A stretch of DNA of 64,000 nt. It comes from an uncultured Jannaschia sp. (GTDB taxonomy: Bacteria; Pseudomonadota; Alphaproteobacteria; Rhodobacterales; Rhodobacteraceae). This document shows, piece after piece, positions 18,147 through 27,806 of the stretch. The stretch spans positions 62,001-126,000 of the forward strand of contig NZ_CANLTQ010000004.1 of assembly GCF_947494025.1 (NCBI RefSeq), in the 5' to 3' direction. The translations under genes and the position numbers were made by a program. How positions within the stretch are numbered: the stretch's first letter is position 1; each line of letters opens with the position of its first letter. A model generated the notes under the pieces. It searched no databases and was not told the origin of the DNA. It saw nothing but the letters and a program-made list of their open reading frames with translations.

Positions 18147-19196
18147 ATGGACGTCACGATACACGGGCTCGCCACCGCGCTCGCGCCGCACGATCTGCCG
18201 CAGGATCTGGTTCAGGCACGGGCCGAGGCGATCCTGGGTCCGCGATACCCCCAATTCGCGCGCATGATCTCCTCCTTCGTGCAGGCCGGGATCGAACGTC
18301 GCCGCTCGGTCGCCCCGCTCGAATGGTTCGACGCCGGCACGCATGGCTGGGCCGAGCGCAACGCGATCTGGCACGCCGGCGCGGTCGCGATGTTCCGCGA
18401 CGCCGCTTGTGGCGCGCTGGCCGAGTCCGGGTGGCGCGGGGACGAGGTGGACGTGGTGGTCACCGTTTCCTCCACTGGCGTCGCCACGCCCACGCTGGAG
18501 GCGGTGAACTGGCGCGAGATGGGGTTCCGGCAGGACGTGATGCGGGTGCCGGTCTTCGGCCTCGGCTGCGCGGGCGGCGCGAGCGGGCTTTCCATCGCGG
18601 CGCAGCTCGCGCGCGGGCGGCCGGGGGCGAAGGTTTTGCTCGTCGTCGTGGAAGCCTGCACGCCGTCGTTCCGCACCGACCGGCTGGAGAAGTCCGACAT
18701 CATCGCCACGATCCTCTTCGGCGACGGGGCCGCCGCCGCCTGCCTTTCGACGGATGGCGCGGGCACGGTGACCTGCACGCCGGGGGTGCAGCATATCTGG
18801 CCGGATACGCTCGGGATCATGGGCTGGGATGTCGACGATTCCGGTCTGGGCGTCGTGTTCGACCGCTCGATCCCGGATTTCGCCACCCGCCACATGGCCG
18901 AGGCGACGGAGGACGCGCTTGCCGCAATGGGCCGCAGCCGCGCGGAGTTCGACCGCATGCTCTGCCATCCCGGCGGCGCCAAGGTGATCGTCGCGCTGGA
19001 AACCGCGCTTGGCATCGAACAGGGCGCGCTCGACCTCGAGCGCGACGTTCTGCGCGAGCATGGCAACATGAGCGCGCCGACCGTGCTCTTCGTCCTCGAC
19101 GCCGCCCGCAAGGCGGGCCGGCGCGGACGGATGCTGATGTGCGCGCTCGGCCCCGGCTTCACCGCCTCCTACGTGCCCCTCGAGATCGCCGCGTGA
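18147..19196 (+). CDS. Type III polyketide synthase (chalcone/stilbene synthase family)
   Basis: A 349-aa homodimeric-type condensing enzyme that extends an acyl-CoA starter with malonyl-CoA without a carrier protein. The full triad is visible: Cys141 in FGLGCAGG, His274 in CHPGG and Asn307 in EHGNMSAP; a GFGPG-like loop reads ALGPGFTA near the end. Bacterial relatives make alkylpyrones or alkylresorcinols from long-chain acyl-CoA. A strong GGAGGGGGAAG site precedes the ATG. The next gene, a methyltransferase of the isoprenylcysteine type, starts 7 bases after the stop, so the product is probably O-methylated. Confidence 0.92.
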   Translation: MDVTIHGLATALAPHDLPQDLVQARAEAILGPRYPQFARMISSFVQAGIERRRSVAPLEWFDAGTHGWAERNAIWHAGAVAMFRDAACGALAESGWRGDEVDVVVTVSSTGVATPTLEAVNWREMGFRQDVMRVPVFGLGCAGGASGLSIAAQLARGRPGAKVLLVVVEACTPSFRTDRLEKSDIIATILFGDGAAAACLSTDGAGTVTCTPGVQHIWPDTLGIMGWDVDDSGLGVVFDRSIPDFATRHMAEATEDALAAMGRSRAEFDRMLCHPGGAKVIVALETALGIEQGALDLERDVLREHGNMSAPTVLFVLDAARKAGRRGRMLMCALGPGFTASYVPLEIAA

Positions 19197-19203
19197 GGAC
19201 GGT

Positions 19204-19698
19204 GTGAGCGGCGCAACAGCCTTTCTCGTCTTCCTCGTTGCACAGCGGCTGGGGGAGCTATGGATCGCGCGGCGCAACACGGCGCGGCTCCTCGCGCGCG
19301 GCGCGGTCGAGCACGGGGCGAAACACTATCCCGCCATCGTCGCGCTGCACGCGACATGGCTCGCCGCGATGGCCTGGTTCGGCTGGGACAAACCTGTCCA
19401 TCCGGGCTGGCTCGCCGCCTTCGTCGTGCTTCAGGTGCTGCGCGGCTGGGTTCTGACGACGCTGGGCGAGCGCTGGACGACGCGGATCATCGTCCTGCCG
19501 GAACCCGTTGTCATGCACGGGCCGTTCCGCCTGATCCCCCATCCGAACTACGCGGTCGTCGTCGCCGAGATCGCGGTCGCGCCGCTCGTGCTCGGCCTGT
19601 TCTGGGTCGCGCTGGTATTCTCCGTCCTGAACGCCGCGCTTCTGTTCGGCATCCGTATCCCTGCCGAATCGCGCGCTTTGGCCCCGTGTCGCCGGTGA
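19204..19698 (+). CDS. Isoprenylcysteine methyltransferase-like membrane protein
   Basis: A 164-aa membrane protein with three or four hydrophobic helices and the ICMT-type cofactor motif HPNY (113-116) with Glu122 downstream. In Bacillus a protein of this kind (BpsB) methylates alkylpyrones made by the partner polyketide synthase BpsA; the same arrangement here suggests the same pairing. The start is GTG, 7 bases after the synthase stop, so the two genes are almost certainly one transcript. The C-terminus is short and cysteine/arginine-ended. I see no prenyltransferase or other pathway gene nearby. Confidence 0.85.
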   Translation: MSGATAFLVFLVAQRLGELWIARRNTARLLARGAVEHGAKHYPAIVALHATWLAAMAWFGWDKPVHPGWLAAFVVLQVLRGWVLTTLGERWTTRIIVLPEPVVMHGPFRLIPHPNYAVVVAEIAVAPLVLGLFWVALVFSVLNAALLFGIRIPAESRALAPCRR

Positions 19699-19844
19699 CG
19701 CCTGCCGTCGCGGCAACGTTCCCGGCCGACGCGACCTCTTGTGCCGTTGCCGCCGCGCGACGCGATTGCTAGAACGCGGCACGAACGCTTCGGGGTGACG
19801 CCCCGGCGCGGGATTCGCATTTCACGTTCACGGGGAGCGACCGC

Positions 19845-21518
19845 ATGGCCGACGCCGCACATACGGGACACGAGGCGCACGGGAAGCCCGGCTTCTTCAC
19901 GCGCTGGTTCATGTCCACGAACCACAAGGATATCGGGATCCTCTACCTGCTCGTCTCTGGACTGGCGGGATTCATCTCGGTCGCCTTCACCGTCTACATG
20001 CGGCTCGAGCTGATGGACCCCGGCGTCCAGTACATGTGCATGGAAGGAGCGCGGATCACCGCGGCGGCGGCCGGCGAGTGCACCCCGAACGGGCATCTGT
20101 GGAACGTGATGATCACCGGCCACGGCATCCTGATGATGTTCTTCGTGGTCATTCCGGCGCTCTTCGGCGGTTTCGGCAACTACTTCATGCCGCTGCATAT
20201 CGGCGCGCCCGACATGGCGTTTCCGCGTCTGAACAACCTCAGCTTCTGGCTCTTCGTGGCCGGCACCTCGCTCGCCGTCACCTCGGTCTTCGTGCCCGGC
20301 GGCAACGGCCAGCTCGGCTCCGGCATCGGCTGGGTGCTGTATCCGCCGCTCTCGACGACCGAGCAGGGCCTGTCGACGGATATCGCGATCTTCGCGGTCC
20401 ACGTCTCCGGCGCCTCCTCGATTCTGGGCGCGATCAACATCATCACGACCTTCCTCAACATGCGCGCGCCGGGCATGACGCTGCACAAGGTGCCGCTGTT
20501 CGCCTGGTCGATCTTCGTGACCGCCTGGCTCATCCTGCTGGCGCTGCCCGTGCTGGCCGGCGCGATCACCATGCTGCTGACCGACCGCAACTTCGGAACG
20601 ACCTTCTTCGACCCGGCGGGCGGCGGCGATCCGGTGCTCTACCAGCACATCCTGTGGTTCTTCGGACACCCGGAGGTCTACATCGTCGTGCTTCCGGCCT
20701 TCGGCATCGTCAGCCACGTGGTCGCGACCTTCTCCAAGAAGCCGATCTTCGGCTACCTGCCGATGGTCTACGCGATGGTGGCGATCGGCGCGCTCGGCTT
20801 CGTCGTCTGGGCGCACCATATGTATACGGTGGGCATGTCGCTGACGCAGCAGAGCTACTTCATGGTCGCCACGATGATCATCGCGGTGCCGACGGGGGTG
20901 AAGATCTTCTCCTGGATCGCGACGATGTGGGGCGGCTCGATCGAGTTCAAGACGCCGATGCTCTTCGCGATCGGGTTCATCTTCCTGTTCACCGTGGGCG
21001 GCGTCACCGGCATCGTGCTGAGCCAGGCCGGAATTGACCGCGCCTATCACGACACCTACTATGTCGTGGCGCACTTCCACTACGTGATGTCGCTCGGCGC
21101 CGTGTTCGGCATCTTCGCCGGGATCTACTACTGGATCGGCAAGATGTCGGGGCGGCAATACCCTGAATGGGCCGGCAAGGTGCATTTCTGGGCGTTCTTC
21201 ATCGGCGCCAACCTGACCTTCTTCCCGCAGCATTTCCTTGGGCGTCAGGGCATGCCGCGGCGCTACATCGACTACCCGGACGCCTTCGCGCTTTGGAACT
21301 ATGTCTCCTCCTGGGGTGCGTTCCTGAGCTTCGCGTCGTTCCTGTTCTTCATCGGCGTGGTCTTCTACACGATCTTCGCCGGTCAGCGCGTCCGGACCCC
21401 CGCCTATTGGGGCGAGCACGCCGACACGCTGGAATGGATCCTGCCGAACCCGCCGCCGGAGCATACGTTCGAGACGTTGCCCACGCGCGAGATGTGGGAC
21501 CGGCATCCGCATCACTGA
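19845..21518 (+). CDS. ctaD: Cytochrome c oxidase subunit I (aa3 type)
   Basis: A 557-aa heme-copper oxidase catalytic subunit with twelve expected membrane helices. Metal ligands by position: heme a His93 and His412, heme a3 His410, CuB His275, His324 and His325, with Tyr279 in HPEVY as the cross-linked tyrosine. It belongs to the A-type proton-pumping oxidases of the inner membrane. As in Rhodobacter, ctaD stands apart from the ctaC/B/G/E genes, none of which is here. The stop overlaps the next start by one base (TGATG), yet a terminator-like hairpin lies 31 bases beyond. Confidence 0.98.
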   Translation: MADAAHTGHEAHGKPGFFTRWFMSTNHKDIGILYLLVSGLAGFISVAFTVYMRLELMDPGVQYMCMEGARITAAAAGECTPNGHLWNVMITGHGILMMFFVVIPALFGGFGNYFMPLHIGAPDMAFPRLNNLSFWLFVAGTSLAVTSVFVPGGNGQLGSGIGWVLYPPLSTTEQGLSTDIAIFAVHVSGASSILGAINIITTFLNMRAPGMTLHKVPLFAWSIFVTAWLILLALPVLAGAITMLLTDRNFGTTFFDPAGGGDPVLYQHILWFFGHPEVYIVVLPAFGIVSHVVATFSKKPIFGYLPMVYAMVAIGALGFVVWAHHMYTVGMSLTQQSYFMVATMIIAVPTGVKIFSWIATMWGGSIEFKTPMLFAIGFIFLFTVGGVTGIVLSQAGIDRAYHDTYYVVAHFHYVMSLGAVFGIFAGIYYWIGKMSGRQYPEWAGKVHFWAFFIGANLTFFPQHFLGRQGMPRRYIDYPDAFALWNYVSSWGAFLSFASFLFFIGVVFYTIFAGQRVRTPAYWGEHADTLEWILPNPPPEHTFETLPTREMWDRHPHH

Positions 21519-22042
21519 TGCCGTTCCGGGTCACCAAGAACATCGAGGGGGCCCCGGCATCTGCCGGGGCCTTTGCGTTCGAGGTGGAACTCTGGCCCCA
21601 CCAGTCGCTTACCGGGACAGGTTTCGTGTGGGTGATCGGGATCGCGTTCGGTATGGCCTGCATCCCGCTGATCGGCTTGCTCGGAACGGTCGTTTTCCTC
21701 GCCATCCTGCCGTTCGCGATGATCTCGGTCGGGGGGCTCTGGTGGTCGATCCACCGCAACTGGCGCGACCGCGACATCCATGAGACCTTCGCGATGACGC
21801 GCGACAGCGCCCGCCTCGTCCGCGTCGAGCCCGACGGGCGACGCCGCGACTGGGAGGCGAATCCCTACTGGATACGGGTCGATCGCCACAAGAAGGTGGG
21901 GCAGATCGAGGATTACCTCACCCTCGCCGGCGGCTCTCGCGAGGTCGAGATCGGCGCCTTCCTTACGCCCGCCGAACGACGCGACCTCGAACGCTGCCTG
22001 CTCGTGGCCCTCGGTCGGGCAAAGGCGGCACCGGACGAATAG
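21518..22042 (+). CDS. DUF2244 membrane protein
   Basis: A 174-aa protein with the DUF2244 pattern: an ELWPHQSL motif, two adjacent membrane helices (about 45-90), then WWSIHRNWRDRD and a soluble C-terminal half ending in a RDLERCLL helix. Function is unknown; many copies lie next to cytochrome oxidase genes. The ATG shares one base with the ctaD stop. The first 15-20 codons contain a strong inverted repeat, so translation or transcription here may be regulated, or the true start may be a GTG near 21583 just before ELWPH. Confidence 0.8.
   Translation: MPFRVTKNIEGAPASAGAFAFEVELWPHQSLTGTGFVWVIGIAFGMACIPLIGLLGTVVFLAILPFAMISVGGLWWSIHRNWRDRDIHETFAMTRDSARLVRVEPDGRRRDWEANPYWIRVDRHKKVGQIEDYLTLAGGSREVEIGAFLTPAERRDLERCLLVALGRAKAAPDE
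21550..21571 (+). terminator. Terminator-like hairpin at the ctaD/DUF2244 junction
   Basis: A perfect 10-bp inverted repeat (21550-21559 with 21562-21571) followed by TTT. It lies 31 bases after the ctaD stop but inside the annotated 5' coding part of the DUF2244 gene. It may terminate or attenuate ctaD transcripts before the DUF2244 gene. Confidence 0.6.
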
Positions 22043-22216
22043 GGTTTATCGGGGGCGGATGGTCCGCTGCCGCCGCGTCGAACGCGTCAGTGGCGTTCCA
22101 TGCCTGCGGCGACCACCCCCGATCGGCAGAGGCTGCTGCCCGTGCTCAGACCTGACGTTACTGTACCGGTGTTCGTCCAGCCGTCGGAACCCTCCGCCCG
22201 CTTGGGGAAGCCTGCT

Positions 22217-23869
22217 CTACGCTGCGGCGTCGAGCAGGGCGCGTGCCGCGCCGCGCGCCGCATCCGTGATGCTGTCGCCGGCCAGCATCCGGGCGATCTC
22301 GTCGATACGGTCGGCCGCCGCCACCGGCGTGACGGTGGACAACGTCGCATCGTTCGCGACGCGCTTTTCCACCCGCCAGTGATGCGCGCCAAGCGCCGCG
22401 ACCTGCGGCGAGTGGGTCACGACCAGCACCTGCCCGCCATCGGCCAGCGCCTTGAGCCGGCGCCCGACGGCATCCGCGGTCGCCCCGCCGACGCCGCGGT
22501 CGATCTCGTCGAAGATCAGCGTGCGCGACCGGTCGCCGCCCGTCAGGCACACCTTGAGGGCCAGCAGGAACCGACTCAGCTCCCCCCCCGAGGCGATCTT
22601 GTCGAGCGGGCCGGAGGGCGCGCCGGGATTGGTCGCCACCTCGAAGGCCACCGCGTCGGCACCGTCTGGTCCGGGCGCGGCATTGGCGACCCGGGTCGTG
22701 AAGGTCGCGCGGTCCATGCGCAGCGGCGCGAGCTCCGCCTGCATCGCCGCGTCGAGCCGCGTCGCCGCCGCCCGACGCAGGCTCGACAGCTCGGCCGCGG
22801 CCGCGTCGTATTCCGTCCCGGAGACCTTCGCCGCCTCCGCCAGCCTGGCCAGCCCGCCCGTGGAGGCATCGAGCAGATCGAGCCGTCCGCGCAGCTCGAT
22901 CGCGAGCGCCGGGAGATCGTCAGCGAAGACCCCGTGCTTCCGCGCCAGTGCCCGGATCGCGAAGAGCCGCTCCTCCGTGACCTCCAGCTCGGAGGGATCG
23001 AAGGACAGCGCGTCGAGGCAAGTCTCGACGCCCGCCTGCGCCTCGCCCAGCTCGATCATCGCGCGGTTCAGCGCGTCGAGCGCGCCGCCCAAAGCCTCCC
23101 CCGCCCCGTCGGCGGCCCCGTCGAGCCAGCGGGTCGCGTCCATCATCATGCCCTCCGCGCCCTGCGGTCCGATCGCCTGCAGCGCCTTGGCCACGTCGTC
23201 GCGAATTCGCTCGGCCCCCTGCATGAGGCGCCGCCGCGTGTCGAGCTCCTCCTCCTCCTTCGGCTTCGGATCGAGAAGCTCGAGCTCTTGGACGGCGTGG
23301 CGCAGGAAGTCCTCCTCCGCGCGGGCTTCGTCGCGCTTGGCTTCCGCATCGCGCAACGCCTTCCGGGCCGCTGCGAGACGGGTCCATGCCTGACGCACCG
23401 CCGAGAGGTCCGCGCCGGCAAAGGCGTCGAGCAGCGTGCGGTGTCCGTTCACGTCGAGCAGGCCCCGGTCGTCGTGCTGCCCGTGCAGTTCCAGCAGCGT
23501 GTCGGACAGGGCCCGCAGCACCTCCCCCGTGACCCGTGTGCCGTTAACCCACGCGGTCTTGCGCCCGTCCGGCGTGTTGACCCGACGAAGAAGCAGCTCG
23601 CCATCCTGCGCCGCGATCCCGTGCTCGTCCAGAACCGCCTGCGCGGCATGGTCCGCCGGCAGGTCGAACGCCGCCGTGACCTCGCCCTGCGCCGCCCCCT
23701 GCCGCACGAGCTCCGCGCGCCCGCGCCAGCCCAGGACGAACCCGAGCGAATCGAGAAGGATCGACTTGCCCGCACCCGTTTCCCCGGTCAGCACGTTGAG
23801 CCCGGCTCCGAACTCGAGCGAGAGGCGGTCGATGATGAGCATGTCACGGATGTCGAGGGATCGGAGCAT
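22217..23869 (-). CDS. recN: DNA repair protein RecN
   Basis: A 550-aa SMC-like ATPase for double-strand-break repair. Walker A GETGAGKS is at 29-36 near the N-terminus; the central part is a predicted coiled coil rich in Glu/Arg/Ala (about 150-370); the C-terminal ABC signature SGGELSRF and Walker B LIFDEIDRGVGG follow. It is the last gene of a minus-strand run lpxC-bamD-recN, an order common in Rhodobacterales. Confidence 0.97.
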   Translation of the reverse strand: MLRSLDIRDMLIIDRLSLEFGAGLNVLTGETGAGKSILLDSLGFVLGWRGRAELVRQGAAQGEVTAAFDLPADHAAQAVLDEHGIAAQDGELLLRRVNTPDGRKTAWVNGTRVTGEVLRALSDTLLELHGQHDDRGLLDVNGHRTLLDAFAGADLSAVRQAWTRLAAARKALRDAEAKRDEARAEEDFLRHAVQELELLDPKPKEEEELDTRRRLMQGAERIRDDVAKALQAIGPQGAEGMMMDATRWLDGAADGAGEALGGALDALNRAMIELGEAQAGVETCLDALSFDPSELEVTEERLFAIRALARKHGVFADDLPALAIELRGRLDLLDASTGGLARLAEAAKVSGTEYDAAAAELSSLRRAAATRLDAAMQAELAPLRMDRATFTTRVANAAPGPDGADAVAFEVATNPGAPSGPLDKIASGGELSRFLLALKVCLTGGDRSRTLIFDEIDRGVGGATADAVGRRLKALADGGQVLVVTHSPQVAALGAHHWRVEKRVANDATLSTVTPVAAADRIDEIARMLAGDSITDAARGAARALLDAAA

Positions 23870-23937
23870 GTCCGTTAACTACATCCGCCCGGCCCCGTTC
23901 CGCCAGAGCGCGTCGCGCGTCATCCTGATCGGGCCAT

Positions 23938-24774
23938 TCAGAGCCAGTTCCCGCGGACGGTACGACGGTAGACGTCGACGAGCCAGTTGCTGCCCGCCGC
24001 CTCGGGCGCAAGCCCGCGGCCGGTCAGCTGTCGATAGGCGTCGTCATAAAAGGGCGAGGACTGGAAATTGTAGCCGAGGATCGCGCCGGCCGTCTGCGCC
24101 TCCTCCGTCAGCCCGAGGGAGAGATACGATTCCACCAGCCGCATCAGCGCCTCCGGCGTGTGGGTCGTGGTCTGGAACTCCTCCACGACGGCCCGGAACC
24201 GATTGATGGCGGCGGGGTAGTGCTTCCGCTTCAGGTAGTAGCGTCCGATCTCCATCTCCTTCGCGGCGAGATGGTCGAAGGCGAGGTCGAACTTCAGGAT
24301 GCTCGATCGGGCGTATTCACTGTCAGGATATTGCTCGATCACGGTGCGCAAGGATTGCAGCGCCTGAAAGGTCAGGCCCTGATCGCGACCGACCTGATCG
24401 ATCTGGTCGTAATAGCTGAGCGCGAGGAGGTACTGCGCATAGGCCGCGTCCTCGTCGGCAGGATAGAAGTCGATGAAGCGCTGCGCGGCGGCGCGCGCAT
24501 TCTCGTAATCGCGGCTCCGGTGATGGGCGAAGGCCTGCATGATGAGGCCCCGCTTCGCGAATTCGGAATAGGGATAAAGCCGTTCCACCTCCCCGAAGAG
24601 GCGCGCCGCGTCCTCGGGATCGCCCTCCGCGAGGGCGAGCTCCGCCTGCTGGTAGATGGCGTCCGGGGCCGTATCCTCAAGCGCGACCGTATCGCTGCCG
24701 CAGGCCGCAAGAAAGGCGAGGGTCGCGAGCGTCGTCAGAGATGTGCCAAGCCGCGCCACGCGCCGTTCCGTCAT
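23938..24774 (-). CDS. bamD: Outer membrane assembly lipoprotein BamD
   Basis: A 278-aa lipoprotein of the BAM complex that inserts beta-barrels into the outer membrane. The lipobox LAAC (22-25) ends a signal peptide, so Cys25 is lipidated. The mature part is a run of TPR-like helical repeats starting at YQQAELAL, with the conserved RLYPYSEFAKRGLIMQAFAHH patch. It lies between lpxC and recN on the same strand; joint expression with lpxC would link LPS and outer-membrane protein assembly. Confidence 0.95.
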   Translation of the reverse strand: MTERRVARLGTSLTTLATLAFLAACGSDTVALEDTAPDAIYQQAELALAEGDPEDAARLFGEVERLYPYSEFAKRGLIMQAFAHHRSRDYENARAAAQRFIDFYPADEDAAYAQYLLALSYYDQIDQVGRDQGLTFQALQSLRTVIEQYPDSEYARSSILKFDLAFDHLAAKEMEIGRYYLKRKHYPAAINRFRAVVEEFQTTTHTPEALMRLVESYLSLGLTEEAQTAGAILGYNFQSSPFYDDAYRQLTGRGLAPEAAGSNWLVDVYRRTVRGNWL

Positions 24775-24878
24775 GCGTTCTTTTCCCTGCCGTGCCCGTC
24801 CGGATCTAGCGGCACCATAGTCGAGCCGCCGGAGGCTGTGAAGCGCAAGCGCGGCACAATACCCCGGTCCGGACAGGC

Positions 24879-25793
24879 CTAGAGATGCGCGAAGACGTCC
24901 TTCTCAAGCCCGGCCCCGGGCAGAAGGCGTGCCTCGGACGGCGCGAGCGTGCGGATCCGATAGGCCAGCGGATCGGCGAACAGCGCGCGCAGGAGACGGT
25001 TCGTGGTCGCATGACCCGAGCGGATGCCCGTGTAGCGTCCGAGGATCGGTGCACCGGCCAACGCGAGGTCGCCCAGTGCGTCGAGCATCTTGTGGCGCAC
25101 CGCCTCGTCGTCGTGACGGAACCCCTCGGGGTTTTCCACACGCTCGCCATTGACGACGACGGCATTCAGCAGCGAGCCGCCGAGCGCCTTGCCCGCCGCC
25201 TGCATCGCATCGACATCGGCGCGGCGGCAGAAGGTCCGGCTGTCGCAGAGCTCGCGCACGAAGGTTCCGTTCGACAGACGCAGCACCTTGTGCTGGTGGC
25301 CGATGGCCGTGTCGGCAAACTCGATCGAGACGTCGATCTCTAGCTCCTCGGCGGGCGTCAGCATGGCGGAGGCCGGGCCGTCGACGACATGAACGCGGCG
25401 CAGCACCTCGATGGCGTGCACCGGGGCGTCGAGACGACGGGTGCCGGTGCGCAGGATGGCACGCACGAAGTCGGCAGCCGACCCGTCGAGGATCGGCACT
25501 TCGGGGCCGTCGATCTCCAGGATCGCGTTGTGGACGCCGCAGCCGGTCAGCGCGGCCATGATGTGTTCCACGGTCGAGACCGACACGCCGGCCTCGTTCA
25601 CGAGCATCGTGCAAAGGGGCGACAGTTCCACCGCGTCGTGGCGGGCGGCGATCATGTTGTTGCCGTCGATATCGGTGCGGCGAAACCAGATGCCGTGATG
25701 CGGGGGGGCGGGATGAACCGACAGGCGAACACTGCGGCCCGAGTGAAGGCCGATACCGGAGAACCGAACGATGTTCCTGACCGTCGTTTGCAT
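24879..25793 (-). CDS. lpxC: UDP-3-O-acyl-N-acetylglucosamine deacetylase
   Basis: A 304-aa zinc amidase for the first committed step of lipid A synthesis. Zinc ligands are His77 (TVEHIMA), His234 and Asp238 (RHKMLDALGD); His261 in SGHATTN is the general acid/base. The length is that of E. coli LpxC. I choose the ATG at 25793, which has a CGGAG site at good spacing, over the GTG at 25817 that would add eight residues. It follows ftsZ on the same strand, separated by a terminator, so it probably has its own promoter. Confidence 0.96.
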   Translation of the reverse strand: MQTTVRNIVRFSGIGLHSGRSVRLSVHPAPPHHGIWFRRTDIDGNNMIAARHDAVELSPLCTMLVNEAGVSVSTVEHIMAALTGCGVHNAILEIDGPEVPILDGSAADFVRAILRTGTRRLDAPVHAIEVLRRVHVVDGPASAMLTPAEELEIDVSIEFADTAIGHQHKVLRLSNGTFVRELCDSRTFCRRADVDAMQAAGKALGGSLLNAVVVNGERVENPEGFRHDDEAVRHKMLDALGDLALAGAPILGRYTGIRSGHATTNRLLRALFADPLAYRIRTLAPSEARLLPGAGLEKDVFAHL

Positions 25794-26067
25794 GAGACTG
25801 CTCCGTATCGTTGCCACCGCGCCGCTTCAGGGGCGCTTCCATGACGGTGAGCTACGCATGCCCTCCCGTCCGTTCAATTCAACGGTGGTTACGGAGTGAA
25901 ACAGGATTGCGGCGCGTCTTGGCGGAATGCCGCCGATATGGCCATATACTAACTTTTTTTCAGCGATCCGAAGCATTTACACGCCCGCGTACCTGCTCGG
26001 ACCGGCTCTCGAACGTCCGGACCTTGTGATCGTTTCGTGAGGTCAGCCGCAGCCCGGAAACGGAAAA
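25794..26067 (-). promoter_or_regulatory. lpxC upstream region (likely promoter)
   Basis: About 270 bases between the ftsZ terminator and lpxC. It holds the only clearly AT-rich patch nearby, with a perfect 12-bp palindrome at 25936-25947 followed by a T-run (25954-25960). On the minus strand the TAGTAT-like element just above the palindrome could be a -10 box for lpxC, but I see no convincing -35 box. A 72-aa plus-strand frame here (25811-26029) looks non-coding. Confidence 0.35.
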
Positions 26068-26088
26068 CGGCGGCCACCGGGGCCGCCG
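26068..26088 (-). terminator. Intrinsic terminator downstream of ftsZ
   Basis: An 8-bp perfect GC stem (26068-26075 with 26081-26088, 5-base loop) followed on the minus strand by four T residues and then a CCGTTTCC tract. It lies about 30 bases after the ftsZ stop and separates the division cluster from lpxC. Confidence 0.7.
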
Positions 26089-26116
26089 CTTCCTGTTCCG
26101 TGGGAATCGCCCGGGC

Positions 26117-27661
26117 TCAGTTCGCCTGCCGCCGCAAGAAGGCCGGAATCTCGATGCGCTCGTCCTCCGGGTCGGCTTTCGGCGCAGGGGCCACGGCCGC
26201 CGAGCGCTGCGCCGGCATGTCGGCGCCAGTGCCGGTCATCCGGTGGATAAGCGATCCGAAGCCGAAGCGCGCGTGGTTCTCGGCCGGCGCCGGCTGCCGC
26301 GGCTCGGGGTTCGGGCGACGCTCACCGTTCAGGACGGCGGCGCGCAGGCGCTCCATCGTCTCGGGCGACGGCGTGGCTGCCGGACGCGAGGGGCGGAACG
26401 GGACCGCGGCTTCGGCCGCTTCCGCGACGGGGGCGACAGGAGCCGGCCGGTAGGCGGGCGGCGGAAGATCGTCGGCCCTGTCGGAGACGAACGCCTCGGC
26501 GACCTCGGACTCCTCCGCCTCCTGCTGGTCCACAGCGTCGAAAAAGCTGGGCTTCGACGGCTCGGGCTCGGCGGAGGCCGCGACGGCCGGCGCTTCCGGC
26601 TCGTGCGCGGGTTCGGCTTTCGCCTCGTGGCGAGCAGTCGGCTCCGAAAGGCGACGGCGCGGCAGCGGGTCGGCATCGCGGGAGGCAATGGCGTCGATCC
26701 CGGTCGCGACGACGGACACACGCATCACGCCTTCCATCGCCGGATCGAGGGTGGAACCCACGATGATGTTCGCGTCCTCGTCCACCTCCTTACGGATGCG
26801 GTTCGCGGCCTCGTCCATCTCGAAGAGGGTGAGGTCGTGTCCGCCGGTGATGTTGATGAGCACACCCTTCGCGCCCGACAGGCTGAGCTCGTCGAGAAGC
26901 GGGTTTGCGATGGCCTTCTCGGCGGCCTCGACGGCGCGATCCTCGCCCTCGGCCTCGCCGGTGCCCATCATGGCCTTGCCCATCTCGTCCATGACCGAAC
27001 GGACGTCGGCGAAGTCGAGGTTGATCATGCCCGGCCGGACCATCAGGTCGGTCACGCCCTTGACGCCCTGATAGAGCACGTCGTCGGCCATCGAGAAGGC
27101 CTCGGTGAAGGTCGTCTTCTCGTTGGCCAGCCGGAACAGGTTCTGGTTCGGAATGATGATCAGCGTGTCGACGACCTTCTGGAGCGCGTCGACGCCCTCC
27201 TCGGCCTGCCGCATCCGCTTGGTGCCTTCGAACTGGAACGGCTTGGTGACGACGCCGACCGTCAGGATGCCGAGCTCGCGCGCGGCTTGCGCGATGATCG
27301 GCGCGGCGCCGGTTCCCGTGCCACCGCCCATACCGGCGGTGATGAAGCACATATGCGCGCCGGCCAGCCGGTCCACGATCTCCTCGATGGATTCCTCCGC
27401 GGCGCTCGCTCCGATGGTCGGGCGGGCGCCAGCGCCGAGACCCTCGGTCACCCGAACCCCGAGCTGAACCCTGGCTGGCGCGCGGTTCTGCTGCAGCGCC
27501 TGCGCGTCGGTGTTCGCGACAACGAACTCGACGCCTTCGAGATCCTTCTGGATCATGTTGTTGACCGCATTGCCCCCGGCACCGCCCACACCGAAGACGG
27601 TGATGCGCGGGCGCAGGTCAACTTCCCCGGTCACGGCCGGCGTCGTCAGATTCAATGTCAT
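26117..27661 (-). CDS. ftsZ: Cell division protein FtsZ
   Basis: A 514-aa tubulin-like GTPase that forms the division ring. The GGGTGTG phosphate loop is at 112-118 after an [14 protein letters not shown] opening, and the T7 loop reads [11 protein letters not shown]. Residues beyond about 330 form a long Ala/Pro/Glu-rich disordered linker, typical of alphaproteobacteria, ending in the conserved tail [13 protein letters not shown] that binds FtsA and other partners. An AGGTGGA site precedes the ATG. It is the last member of the cluster before a terminator. Confidence 0.98.
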   Translation of the reverse strand: MTLNLTTPAVTGEVDLRPRITVFGVGGAGGNAVNNMIQKDLEGVEFVVANTDAQALQQNRAPARVQLGVRVTEGLGAGARPTIGASAAEESIEEIVDRLAGAHMCFITAGMGGGTGTGAAPIIAQAARELGILTVGVVTKPFQFEGTKRMRQAEEGVDALQKVVDTLIIIPNQNLFRLANEKTTFTEAFSMADDVLYQGVKGVTDLMVRPGMINLDFADVRSVMDEMGKAMMGTGEAEGEDRAVEAAEKAIANPLLDELSLSGAKGVLINITGGHDLTLFEMDEAANRIRKEVDEDANIIVGSTLDPAMEGVMRVSVVATGIDAIASRDADPLPRRRLSEPTARHEAKAEPAHEPEAPAVAASAEPEPSKPSFFDAVDQQEAEESEVAEAFVSDRADDLPPPAYRPAPVAPVAEAAEAAVPFRPSRPAATPSPETMERLRAAVLNGERRPNPEPRQPAPAENHARFGFGSLIHRMTGTGADMPAQRSAAVAPAPKADPEDERIEIPAFLRRQAN

Positions 27662-27806
27662 GTGCTATGTCCACCTGTATTGTTCGGCCTGCTCGGCCAT
27701 CTGCCGCGTTTTCCGCTTATTGTTGTCGAAAGGTAACGGCTTTGCGCGGAGCCGTCATCAGAAAAAAGACACTGATTCCCTGATTGCGGCGAAAAGGTGT
27801 CGGCGC

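Noticed and set aside
22059-22392. Frames on both strands just downstream of recN
   Set aside because: Low-complexity Arg/Ala-rich shadows overlapping the recN 3' end; no ribosome site.
25811-26029. 72-aa plus-strand frame between lpxC and ftsZ
   Set aside because: Composition is not gene-like, it overlaps the likely lpxC promoter, and its first codons run antisense to lpxC upstream sequence.
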